DNA of 64,000 nucleotides from Actinobacteria bacterium OV320. GTDB lineage: Bacteria > Actinomycetota > Actinomycetes > Streptomycetales > Streptomycetaceae. A program made the translations under genes and the position numbers. Every line of letters starts with the position of its first letter. Within the stretch, counting starts at the first letter, position 1. The notes under the pieces were generated by a model, which saw only the letters and a program-made list of their open reading frames with translations, was not told the DNA's origin and did not search any database. Location: assembly GCA_001298545.1 (NCBI GenBank), contig LJCX01000026.1, forward strand, positions 248,001 to 312,000. Direction: 5' to 3'. Shown piece after piece: positions 40,829-48,044 of the stretch.

Positions 40829-43411
40829 ATGCGTACACCCCGTAGGACCCCCACGGCAGGCGCCGACGCGCCGCCCCCCACACGCGGGCGCCGCGCCCAC
40901 GCCGGACCGCCCGCCGACGAGGCCGCGGACGAACGGATCGACACGTCCGCGGACGCGATACCCCCGCGCGCGGAGCGCTGGCGCATCAGGCCGCGCACCG
41001 TACGCGCCAAGATCGTCTGCCTGCTGATGGTGCCGGTCGTCTCCCTGCTCGCCCTGTGGGCGTACGCCACCGTCAGCACCGCGCAGGACGTGTCCGGGCT
41101 GCGCCAGTTGCAGCGCGTGGACTCCCAGGTCCGCGCCCCCGTGGCAGCCGCGGTGGCCGCCCTCCAGACCGAGCGGACGGCCGCCGTACGCTACGTGACG
41201 GAGCCCGCCCCCGGGCAGGGCGGCGACCTGAAGGCACTCGCGGAGCGCACGGACCGCGCGGTGGGCCGGCTGCGACTGGGCGACGACGCCACCGTCGCCG
41301 ACGGCCAGGACCTGCCCACGGGAGTGGCCCAGCGGCTCGAGACGTTCGTCTCCGGGGCCGAGGGCCTCCCTTCGCTGCGGACCGCGGTCCTCGACGGCAG
41401 CGCCGGCTGGGAGGAGACGTACGGCCGGTACACGAGCACGATCTCGGCGGCCTTCTCGGTCGGCGGCGCCCTCTCCGGCGTCCAGGACGCCGAACTCGGC
41501 TCGGACGCGCGCGTGCTGCTCGAGTTCTCCCGCGCGGGAGAGGCACTGGCCCAGGAGGGTGCCGTGCTCGCCGGCGCGCGCCTCGCCGGACGCCTCGACG
41601 GAGAGCGCCTGCGGCTCTTCACCGGCGCCGTGGACACCCGCCGCACCCTGACGGAATCGGCCGTCGCGGACCTGCGCGGACCCGAACGCACCGCCTGGCA
41701 GCGGCTCGCCGCAGGCACCACCTACGCGGCCCTGTACGCCGCCGAGGACAGGGCCCTCGCCGACGGGCCCGGCGCGAAGGCGCTCGCCGCCGCCCCCGCG
41801 AGCATCTGGGACAAGGCCCACGCGCGCGTGCAGAACGGGATGCGGACGATCGAGGCGGACGCCGGACGCGGTGTCGCCGACCGCGCCGACCCGTTCACCC
41901 GCGGTCTGCTCACCTCGGCCGGTGCCGCAGTCCTGCTCGGCCTCGCCCCCCTCGTCGCCTCGCTCGTCATCTCCGTGCGCATCGGCCGCGGACTCGTCGT
42001 CGAGCTGGTCAGCCTGCGCAACAGCGCCCTGGAGATCGCCCGGCGCAAGCTCCCGGAGGCCATGCGGAAGCTGCGCGCCGGGGAGGAGATCGACGTCCGC
42101 GCCGAAGCGCCGCCGGGGCCTCCCTCCGAGGACGAGACCGGGCAGGTCGCCCAGGCCCTGGGCACCGTGCACCGCGCAGCACTGCGGGCCGCCGTGGAAC
42201 GCGCCGAACTGGCCAGCGGCATCTCCGGGGTGTTCGTCAACCTCGCCCGCCGCAGCCAGGTCCTCGTCCATCGTCAGCTGAGCCTTCTGGACAGCATGGA
42301 GCGCCGCTCCGACGATCCGAACGAGCTGAGCGACCTCTTCCGGCTCGACCATCTCACCACCCGCATGCGGCGCCACGCGGAGAGCCTGATCATCCTCTCC
42401 GGGGCGGCGCCCGGCCGGGCCTGGCGCATGCCGGTGTCCCTCACCAACGTGGTGCGTGCCGCCGTCTCCGAGGTCGAGGACTACGCGCGCGTGGAGGTAC
42501 GGCAGCTCCCGGAGGCAGCCGTCATCGGCACCGCCGTCGCCGACCTCACCCATCTGCTCGCCGAACTCGTCGAGAACGCCGCCCAGTTCTCGCCCCCGCA
42601 CACGCGGGTGCGGGTCACCGGCGAACCCGTGGGCAACGGCTACGCCGTCGAGGTCGAGGACCGTGGCCTGGGGATGGGCAAGGAGACCTTCACCGAGGCC
42701 AACCGGCGCATCGCGCAGTCGGAGGCGCTCGACCTGTTCGACAGCGATCAGCTCGGCCTGTTCGTGGTCAGCAGGCTCGCCGCCCGCCACGGCATCAAGG
42801 TCCATCTGCGGACCTCGCCCTACGGCGGTACCACCGCGGTGGTCCTGCTGCCGACGGCGCTGCTGCACAGCGGCAAGCCGGAACGTTCCGCCCGTGAGGT
42901 CGCTCAGACCGAGTCACGGCCCGCGGAACGCGTGTACGCGCGCGTGTCCGCCGCGGACCGGCACACCGCCGACCGGCGTCAGGAAGCCGTCCCCGCCTCC
43001 GCCGACCGCCCCGCGCTGGTGGCCCCCGTCAAAGCAGCTTCCGTCAAAGCCGCCGCCGTACGAGCCGCCGCCGAACCGGAGGCTGCCGAACCGGCAGCCG
43101 CCGACCCCCCGCCTCCCGGAGTCACCGCCTTGCGCCTGCACCGTCCCCCGGACGACGCCGAAGGATCGGACGACCTCCCGCGCCGGGTACGGCAGGCCAG
43201 CCTCGCCCCCCAACTGCGCAGGACACACGCCGAGGAACCGCCCCGGCCGCCCGGCCCGCGCGACGACGAAGGGCGCACGCCCGAGCTCGTACGGGACCGG
43301 ATGTCCGCGTACCGGAAGGGCTGGGCCCGCGGCGGCGGCAGACAGCCCGGCCACGGAGCCGCCCCGGAACCCGAACCGGGCGGCGACAGCAGCGAAGGAG
43401 ACCCCAGATGA
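40829..43411 (+). CDS. cvnA: Conservon sensor kinase-like protein CvnA
   Basis: 860 residues. A disordered N-terminus is followed by TM1 (about 61-82), an extracytoplasmic helical sensor of the nitrate/nitrite-sensing type (about 83-350), and TM2 (about 358-380). A HAMP-like linker follows, then the ATPase domain with N-box LLAELVENAAQFSPP (about 575), G1 EVEDRGLGMG and G2 GLFVVSRLAARHGI. A classic phospho-acceptor His box is not evident, as in other CvnA proteins. A 200-residue Ala/Pro/Arg-rich tail follows. It acts with CvnB-D in a membrane-associated heterocomplex. Its stop overlaps cvnB by 4 bp. Confidence 0.92.
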   Translation: MRTPRRTPTAGADAPPPTRGRRAHAGPPADEAADERIDTSADAIPPRAERWRIRPRTVRAKIVCLLMVPVVSLLALWAYATVSTAQDVSGLRQLQRVDSQVRAPVAAAVAALQTERTAAVRYVTEPAPGQGGDLKALAERTDRAVGRLRLGDDATVADGQDLPTGVAQRLETFVSGAEGLPSLRTAVLDGSAGWEETYGRYTSTISAAFSVGGALSGVQDAELGSDARVLLEFSRAGEALAQEGAVLAGARLAGRLDGERLRLFTGAVDTRRTLTESAVADLRGPERTAWQRLAAGTTYAALYAAEDRALADGPGAKALAAAPASIWDKAHARVQNGMRTIEADAGRGVADRADPFTRGLLTSAGAAVLLGLAPLVASLVISVRIGRGLVVELVSLRNSALEIARRKLPEAMRKLRAGEEIDVRAEAPPGPPSEDETGQVAQALGTVHRAALRAAVERAELASGISGVFVNLARRSQVLVHRQLSLLDSMERRSDDPNELSDLFRLDHLTTRMRRHAESLIILSGAAPGRAWRMPVSLTNVVRAAVSEVEDYARVEVRQLPEAAVIGTAVADLTHLLAELVENAAQFSPPHTRVRVTGEPVGNGYAVEVEDRGLGMGKETFTEANRRIAQSEALDLFDSDQLGLFVVSRLAARHGIKVHLRTSPYGGTTAVVLLPTALLHSGKPERSAREVAQTESRPAERVYARVSAADRHTADRRQEAVPASADRPALVAPVKAASVKAAAVRAAAEPEAAEPAAADPPPPGVTALRLHRPPDDAEGSDDLPRRVRQASLAPQLRRTHAEEPPRPPGPRDDEGRTPELVRDRMSAYRKGWARGGGRQPGHGAAPEPEPGGDSSEGDPR

Positions 43412-43845
43412 TCCAGGACCCGAGCACGAGGTCGGCCCAGCGGTCCGGCGAACTCGACTGGCTGCTGGACGACTTGGTGATGCGCGTGAGCGAGGTACGG
43501 CACGCGGTGGTGCTGTCCAACGACGGACTCGCCGTCGGCGCCTCGACGGACCTCAGGAGAGAGGACGCCGAACACCTCGCCGCCGTCGCCTCCGGCTTCC
43601 ACAGCCTCGCCAAGGGCGCTGGCCGCCACTTCGGCGCCGGCGGAGTGCGCCAGACCATGGTGGAGATGGACGACGGCTTCCTGTTCGTGGCCGCCGCTGG
43701 CGACGGCTCCTGCCTGGCCGTCCTCACCGCCGTGACCGCCGACATCGGCCTCGTCGCCTACGAGATGGCGCGGCTGGTCAAGCGGGTCGGAGAGCACCTC
43801 TACACGGCGCCACGGCTCGCCGGGCGCCCGACCGCCGCCGGATGA
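43408..43845 (+). CDS. cvnB: Roadblock/LC7 protein CvnB
   Basis: 145 residues. The roadblock fold reads LDWLLDDLVMRVSEVRHAVV, LSNDGLAVGAS, REDAEHLAAVASGFHSLAKG, then strands MDDGFLFVAAAGDGSCLAVL. In conservons CvnB links the kinase to the GTPase CvnD and may modulate its nucleotide state, like MglB-type proteins. The ATG is coupled to cvnA (ATGA). A close paralogue lies 1.8 kb downstream. Confidence 0.92.
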   Translation: MIQDPSTRSAQRSGELDWLLDDLVMRVSEVRHAVVLSNDGLAVGASTDLRREDAEHLAAVASGFHSLAKGAGRHFGAGGVRQTMVEMDDGFLFVAAAGDGSCLAVLTAVTADIGLVAYEMARLVKRVGEHLYTAPRLAGRPTAAG

Positions 43846-43867
43846 GGCCAGAGAGCGACCCACGCAG

Positions 43868-44278
43868 ATGACCGAGGACATGACCGGCACCCCGCGCGAG
43901 CTGGGCAGCCAGTGGTTCGACAACGAGGCCGGCCCGCTCGTCCGCCCGTACGCCATGACCGGCGGGCGCACGAAGCCGGGACCCACCGGAGTGCGCTTCG
44001 ACCTGATCGCCCTGGTCACGCTGGATCCGGGTGCGCCGAGCACGGACGGCATGGCGCTCGGACCGGAACACCGCGCCCTCATCGGACTCTGCCGCACGGA
44101 GACCCAGTCCGTCGCCGAACTCTCGGCGGGTGCGGACCTACCGGTGGGTGTGGTCCGGGTGCTCCTCGGAGACCTGCTGGAACTCGGCTGCGTCACCGTC
44201 AGCCGCCCGGTCCCGCCCGCGCAGCTGCCCGACGAACGGATTCTGCGTGAGGTGATCGAGGGGTTGCGAGCGCTGTAG
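43868..44278 (+). CDS. cvnC: DUF742 protein CvnC
   Basis: 136 residues. DUF742 has a winged-helix-like core: VRPYAMTGGRTKPG near the start, LCRTETQSVAELSAGADLPV, GVVRVLLGDLLELGCVTV, and ERILREVIEGLRAL at the C-terminus. CvnC is the third conservon component, and DNA or protein binding is proposed. It starts 22 bp after cvnB. Unusually, 249 bp separate it from cvnD. Confidence 0.9.
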   Translation: MTEDMTGTPRELGSQWFDNEAGPLVRPYAMTGGRTKPGPTGVRFDLIALVTLDPGAPSTDGMALGPEHRALIGLCRTETQSVAELSAGADLPVGVVRVLLGDLLELGCVTVSRPVPPAQLPDERILREVIEGLRAL

Positions 44279-44527
44279 ATGAACCCTCGGACGGACCCGG
44301 ACGCGTACGGACCCACCGCACACCGACTCGTGCGCGCCTTCGGACATCGAACACGCAAGAGTCGGTCACATCGGGCAGATAGCGGTCGAACCCCTCGGAA
44401 AGGGGCCGTGGTTGTCATGATGCTGACTTCGCACTCCGGCGCCGAAGCCCCGCGCGACCGCCGCGCCGGGCCTAGGCACCCCCGTACCGACCCCGACCGT
44501 TGCCGACACTCCCGAGAGAAGTGATCC
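44279..44527. other. Unusual spacer between cvnC and cvnD
   Basis: 249 bp where conservons normally overlap. It contains a small hairpin CCCCT/AGGGG near 44392-44406 and low coding potential. A separate promoter for cvnD could lie here; I cannot define one. Confidence 0.5.
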
Positions 44528-45133
44528 ATGGTCTCCGAACACTCCGACACCACGGGCGGCGACACGGCTCCCCTGGCGTTGAAGATACTGGTCGCCGGCG
44601 GATTCGGCGTCGGCAAGACCACCATGGTGGGCGCGGTCAGCGAGATCAAGCCGCTGCGCACCGAGGAACTGCTCAGCGAGGCCGGACAGTCGGTGGACGA
44701 CACCGACGGCGTGGACCAGAAGGTCACGACGACCGTCGCCATGGACTTCGGCCGGATCACCATCCGTTCCGGCCTCTCCCTCTATCTGTTCGGCACCCCG
44801 GGACAGGACCGCTTCTGGTTCCTGTGGGACGAGTTGTCGCAGGGGGCCCTGGGCGCGGTGGTCCTCGCCGACACCCGGCGTCTGGAGGACTGCTTCCCCG
44901 CGGTCGACTACTTCGAGCACCGGCACATCCCGTTCGTGGTGGCCGTCAACTGCTTCGTGGGCACGCGGACATACAGCGCCCAGGACGTCTCGCGCGCCCT
45001 CGACCTCGACGGCGGCACCCCCGTCGTCCTGTGCGACGCCCGGGACCGCGACTCGGGGAAGGAGGTGCTGATCCGGTTGGTCGAGTACGCCGGGCGGATG
45101 CACACCGCCCGGCTGCTCGACTCCGTGGGCTGA
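44528..45133 (+). CDS. cvnD: Conservon small GTPase CvnD
   Basis: 201 residues. The P-loop is GGFGVGKTT (about 24-32), the switch/effector region holds the DGVDQKVTTTVAMDFGRITI segment, the G3-like motif is FGTPGQDRFW, and the base-recognition region is in AVNCF. This is the MglA/Ras-like conservon GTPase family. It should cycle between GTP and GDP and transmit the CvnA-CvnB signal. The ATG at 44528 follows GAGAGAAGTG. It is separated from cvnC by 249 bp, so its expression may be partly independent. Confidence 0.92.
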   Translation: MVSEHSDTTGGDTAPLALKILVAGGFGVGKTTMVGAVSEIKPLRTEELLSEAGQSVDDTDGVDQKVTTTVAMDFGRITIRSGLSLYLFGTPGQDRFWFLWDELSQGALGAVVLADTRRLEDCFPAVDYFEHRHIPFVVAVNCFVGTRTYSAQDVSRALDLDGGTPVVLCDARDRDSGKEVLIRLVEYAGRMHTARLLDSVG

Positions 45134-45153
45134 CCCGGCCTACCTCGACCCGG

Positions 45154-45582
45154 TCAGTCGGCGATGCTCTTCTGAGCCAGAACCTTGTCGATCGCGACAC
45201 GGACGAGCAGCTCGCCCGGCACCCCGTTGCGGGCACCGAACTCCTCGGCGCGCTCCTCGCCCATGTACCGCGCCGCGATCCGTGTCGCCCAGTGCCGGAC
45301 CTCGTCGAGGTCCTCCGAGATGCGGGCCCGGCCCCGCAGCACCACGTAGTCGAAGGGCGGCCGGTCGTCGTCCATGCACAGGGCGCCCCGGCCGTCCCGC
45401 GCCAGATTGCGCCCCTTCACCGTTTCCTTGCCGGTGTTGAACACCACCTCGTCCCCGTCGAGCAGGAACCAGATCGGCGCCACATGCGGACTTCCGTCGG
45501 CCCGTACGGTGGACAGCTTCGCGGTGCGGGTTCCGTACGCGACGAACGCCCGCCATTCGTCATCGGTCATCTTCTGTGCCAT
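45154..45582 (-). CDS. PPOX-class F420-dependent oxidoreductase
   Basis: 142 residues with the split beta-barrel flavin/F420-binding pattern: TRTAKLSTVRADGSPHVAPI (about 18-37), WFLLDGDEVVFNTGKETVKG, NLARDGRGALCMDDD, and RGRARISEDLDEVRHWATRI. These small proteins use F420H2 (or FMN) to reduce diverse substrates, often quinones or xenobiotics. It is convergent with cvnD and divergent from the orphan roadblock gene, so a regulatory link to the conservon is only positional. Confidence 0.88.
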   Translation of the reverse strand: MAQKMTDDEWRAFVAYGTRTAKLSTVRADGSPHVAPIWFLLDGDEVVFNTGKETVKGRNLARDGRGALCMDDDRPPFDYVVLRGRARISEDLDEVRHWATRIAARYMGEERAEEFGARNGVPGELLVRVAIDKVLAQKSIAD

Positions 45583-45687
45583 GCCGCCATCCTCCTTGCT
45601 CCCGCGGCCGCTCCTGGGGAAGGCTGGCGGGCAGATTCTCCGGCGAGGCGGAGGGTCACACGGGGAATGTCACACGGGGAGCGGGAC

Positions 45688-46101
45688 ATGGCGCAGAACC
45701 AGGGGCTGGGCTGGCTGTTGGACGACCTGACGGAGCGCGTCGACCACGTACGGCACGCACTCGTCCTGTCCAACGACGGGCTGGTGGCGGGCGCGAGCGC
45801 GGGACTGCTCCGGGAGGACGCGGAGCACCTCGCCGCCGTCTCGTCCGGACTGCACAGCCTGGCGAAGGGATCGGGGCGTCACTTCAGCGCGGGCCGAGTG
45901 CGCCAGACGATGATCGAGTTCGACGACGCGGTGCTGTTCGTCACCGCCGCGGGCACCGGCAGTTGTCTGTGCGTGCTCAGCGGGGCGGAAGCCGACATGG
46001 GCCAGATCGCCTACGAGATGACCCTGCTCGTCAACCGGGTCGGAGAGCACCTCACCGTGGACGCCAGGCAGCCCGACCGCGCCCCACTCGAAGACCTCTG
46101 A
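45688..46101 (+). CDS. Orphan roadblock/LC7 protein (CvnB paralogue)
   Basis: 137 residues, closely similar over its length to the CvnB above. It shares WLLDDL, HVRHALVLSNDGLV, LLREDAEHLAAVSSGLHSLA, GRHFSAGRVRQTM and a VGEHL end. No kinase, DUF742 or GTPase gene follows, so it is a stand-alone copy that may compete with or substitute for CvnB. The ATG at 45688 follows GGGGAGCGGGAC; an alternative ATG lies at 45667. Confidence 0.88.
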   Translation: MAQNQGLGWLLDDLTERVDHVRHALVLSNDGLVAGASAGLLREDAEHLAAVSSGLHSLAKGSGRHFSAGRVRQTMIEFDDAVLFVTAAGTGSCLCVLSGAEADMGQIAYEMTLLVNRVGEHLTVDARQPDRAPLEDL

Positions 46102-46128
46102 CCTGCACTTTCTCCCTCCTTCGTGGAG

Positions 46129-46137
46129 TTATCCACA
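46129..46137. promoter_or_regulatory. DnaA-box-like nonamer
   Basis: TTATCCACA, the canonical nonamer, sits upstream of the DUF6397 gene, and GTGGA just before it forms a small inverted repeat. A single box does not make an origin; it could titrate DnaA or be fortuitous. Confidence 0.3.
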
Positions 46138-46239
46138 GGCTCGCCCCGATGTCGGCGATTCCGGCTACGGTTTTTTCCGAGGCCACCGCCGACCGTGCGG
46201 GCCTGCTTCACTCCACTTCACTCCACGGGGGAGACGACC

Positions 46240-47136
46240 ATGTCCGGCAACACCGTCACGCGACCACTCTCCGCTTCCTGCACGCCGAGCCGGGCAGCGC
46301 GGGAACTGGATCTGAAGCGGAGCGAGTTCGACCTCGCCGTGCACCTCGGGCGCATCAGGACCATGCCCGACGAAGGCGGAGGGGGCCGTCGGGTGGCCCG
46401 GGCGGAGATCGAACGTCTGCGCTCGGACCCCGGCTTCCCCGAGGCGCTGCGCGCGAGCGTGCTGGCCGTGGGGACCAGCGAAGGCGCCGCGGTCATGGGC
46501 GTGCCTTCGGCCCGGTTCACCCGCCTCGCGCGGCTGGGACTGGTGGTGCCGGTCAGGTTCTATCTGAACCGCTATCGGGCCGTCGTCTGGCTCTATCTCG
46601 CCGACGAACTCAAGCAGTTCGCCACTGACGGGACCAACGCCTTCCTGCTGACCGGTCGCACACCCGAGGTGCTGCGGAGTCAGCTGGATGCGGGTGTCGA
46701 CCTGCGGTCCCGTAACTGGCGGGGACGCCACCTGGGCTTCTTGCACCGACAGGCCGACGGTCCTTGGCAACGCGCCGGAGTCCTGGCCGGGTTCCTCGAC
46801 CCCCTCCAGGTCGCGGCGGTCGTCGAGGACCCCTACGAACGCTCCCACCTGAACAGGTTCCGGCCCCGGCCGCCCGCCCAGGGCACCCCGGGCACACCGG
46901 CCGCACACCTCGTGGAGAAGATCATGACGGCCGACGACCCCGACGAGATCGACTGGCTGAGGTACGACCTGGAACGAACCCTGGCCGAGGCACGGGCCGA
47001 GCAGCCCGCGCCACGGCCTGCCTGGAAACCGGCCCCGACACCCCCGGCCGGGCCACCGGACCGGCCCGCGGACACCGATCGGCCCGACCGGCCGACCCGC
47101 GGACTGCTGACCTGGCTACGCCGCCGAAACGGGTGA
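46240..47136 (+). CDS. DUF6397-type protein
   Basis: 298 residues resembling a Streptomyces-restricted family. The N-terminal half looks like two helix-turn-helix/excisionase-type modules (SRAARELDLKRSEFDLAVHL, then GTSEGAAVMGVPSARFTRLA), followed by IRTMPDEGGGGRRVARAEIE-like strands. It ends in a Pro-rich linker and a basic tail (GLLTWLRRRNG). A DNA-binding role is possible but unproven. The ATG at 46240 has GGGGGAGACGACC upstream. Confidence 0.75.
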   Translation: MSGNTVTRPLSASCTPSRAARELDLKRSEFDLAVHLGRIRTMPDEGGGGRRVARAEIERLRSDPGFPEALRASVLAVGTSEGAAVMGVPSARFTRLARLGLVVPVRFYLNRYRAVVWLYLADELKQFATDGTNAFLLTGRTPEVLRSQLDAGVDLRSRNWRGRHLGFLHRQADGPWQRAGVLAGFLDPLQVAAVVEDPYERSHLNRFRPRPPAQGTPGTPAAHLVEKIMTADDPDEIDWLRYDLERTLAEARAEQPAPRPAWKPAPTPPAGPPDRPADTDRPDRPTRGLLTWLRRRNG

Positions 47137-47146
47137 CGCACCGGAC

Positions 47147-48013
47147 CTACAGCGCCCTGAACAACCCCTCCTGGACGACGGACACCAGCAGGCGTCCCTC
47201 CAGGTCGTAGATCCGGCCACGGGCCAGCCCGCGTCCGCCGGTGGCGATCGGCGACTCCTGGTCGTACAGGAACCACTCGTCCGCGCGGAACGGCCGATGG
47301 AACCACATCGCGTGGTCCAGCGACGCCATGTCGAAGTTCCGCGGACCCCACAAGGGCTCGACCGGGAGACGGACGGCGTCCAGGAGGGTCATGTCACTGG
47401 CGTACGTGAGCGCGCAGGTGTGGACGAGCGGATCGTCGCCCAGCGGCCCCACGGCGCGCATCCACACCGCGCTGCGCGGCTCCGCTTCCTTGACGTCCTC
47501 GGCGCTCCAGCGCAACCGGTCCGCGTACCGGATGTCGAAGGGCTGACGGCGCGCCATCCGCTCCAACTGCTCGGGCAACTCGCCCAGATGCTTCCGGATC
47601 TCCTCGACGACGGTCGGCAGGGACTCCGGGTCCGGGACCTCGCGAGCCGGCGGCAGCTGATGCTCGAAAGGACCTTCCTCAGGCTTGTGAAAGGAGGCGG
47701 TGAGATTGAAGATCGTGCGCCCCTGCTGCACGGCGGTGACCCGGCGCGTCGTGAAGGACCGCCCGTCCCGCACCCGTTCGACCTGGTACACGATCGGCAC
47801 GCCCGGCCGGCCCGGACGCAGGAAGTACGCGTGCAGCGAGTGCACGGGCCGGTCTCCCTCGGTGGTCCGGCCGGCCGCGACCAGCGCCTGGCCCGCCACC
47901 TGGCCACCGAAGACCCGCTGCAGGGACTCCTGCGGGCTGCGGCCGCGGAAGATGTTGACCTCGATCTGCTCGAGGTCGAGCAGGTCGACGAGCCTCTCGG
48001 CCGGATTCGTCAT
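47147..48013 (-). CDS. tesB: Acyl-CoA thioesterase II
   Basis: 288 residues with two hot-dog domains. The N-terminal one shows FRGRSPQESLQRVFGGQVAG (about 23-42) and VHSLHAYFLRPGRPGVPIVY. The C-terminal one ends ASLDHAMWFHRPFRADEWFL and YDQESPIATGGRGLARGRIY. The catalytic Asp/Gln/Thr set of TesB fits residues in ASLDHAMWF and neighbours. It hydrolyses medium and long acyl-CoAs. It starts 31 bp after the helicase stop on the same strand, probably one transcript. Confidence 0.93.
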   Translation of the reverse strand: MTNPAERLVDLLDLEQIEVNIFRGRSPQESLQRVFGGQVAGQALVAAGRTTEGDRPVHSLHAYFLRPGRPGVPIVYQVERVRDGRSFTTRRVTAVQQGRTIFNLTASFHKPEEGPFEHQLPPAREVPDPESLPTVVEEIRKHLGELPEQLERMARRQPFDIRYADRLRWSAEDVKEAEPRSAVWMRAVGPLGDDPLVHTCALTYASDMTLLDAVRLPVEPLWGPRNFDMASLDHAMWFHRPFRADEWFLYDQESPIATGGRGLARGRIYDLEGRLLVSVVQEGLFRAL

Positions 48014-48044
48014 CGGTGCGCTTCTCCTGTGCCCTCTTCGGTAC

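Noticed and set aside
44279..44524. Small protein between cvnC and cvnD
   Set aside because: The 81-codon frame is Arg/Pro/His-rich with no ribosome site or recognisable fold.
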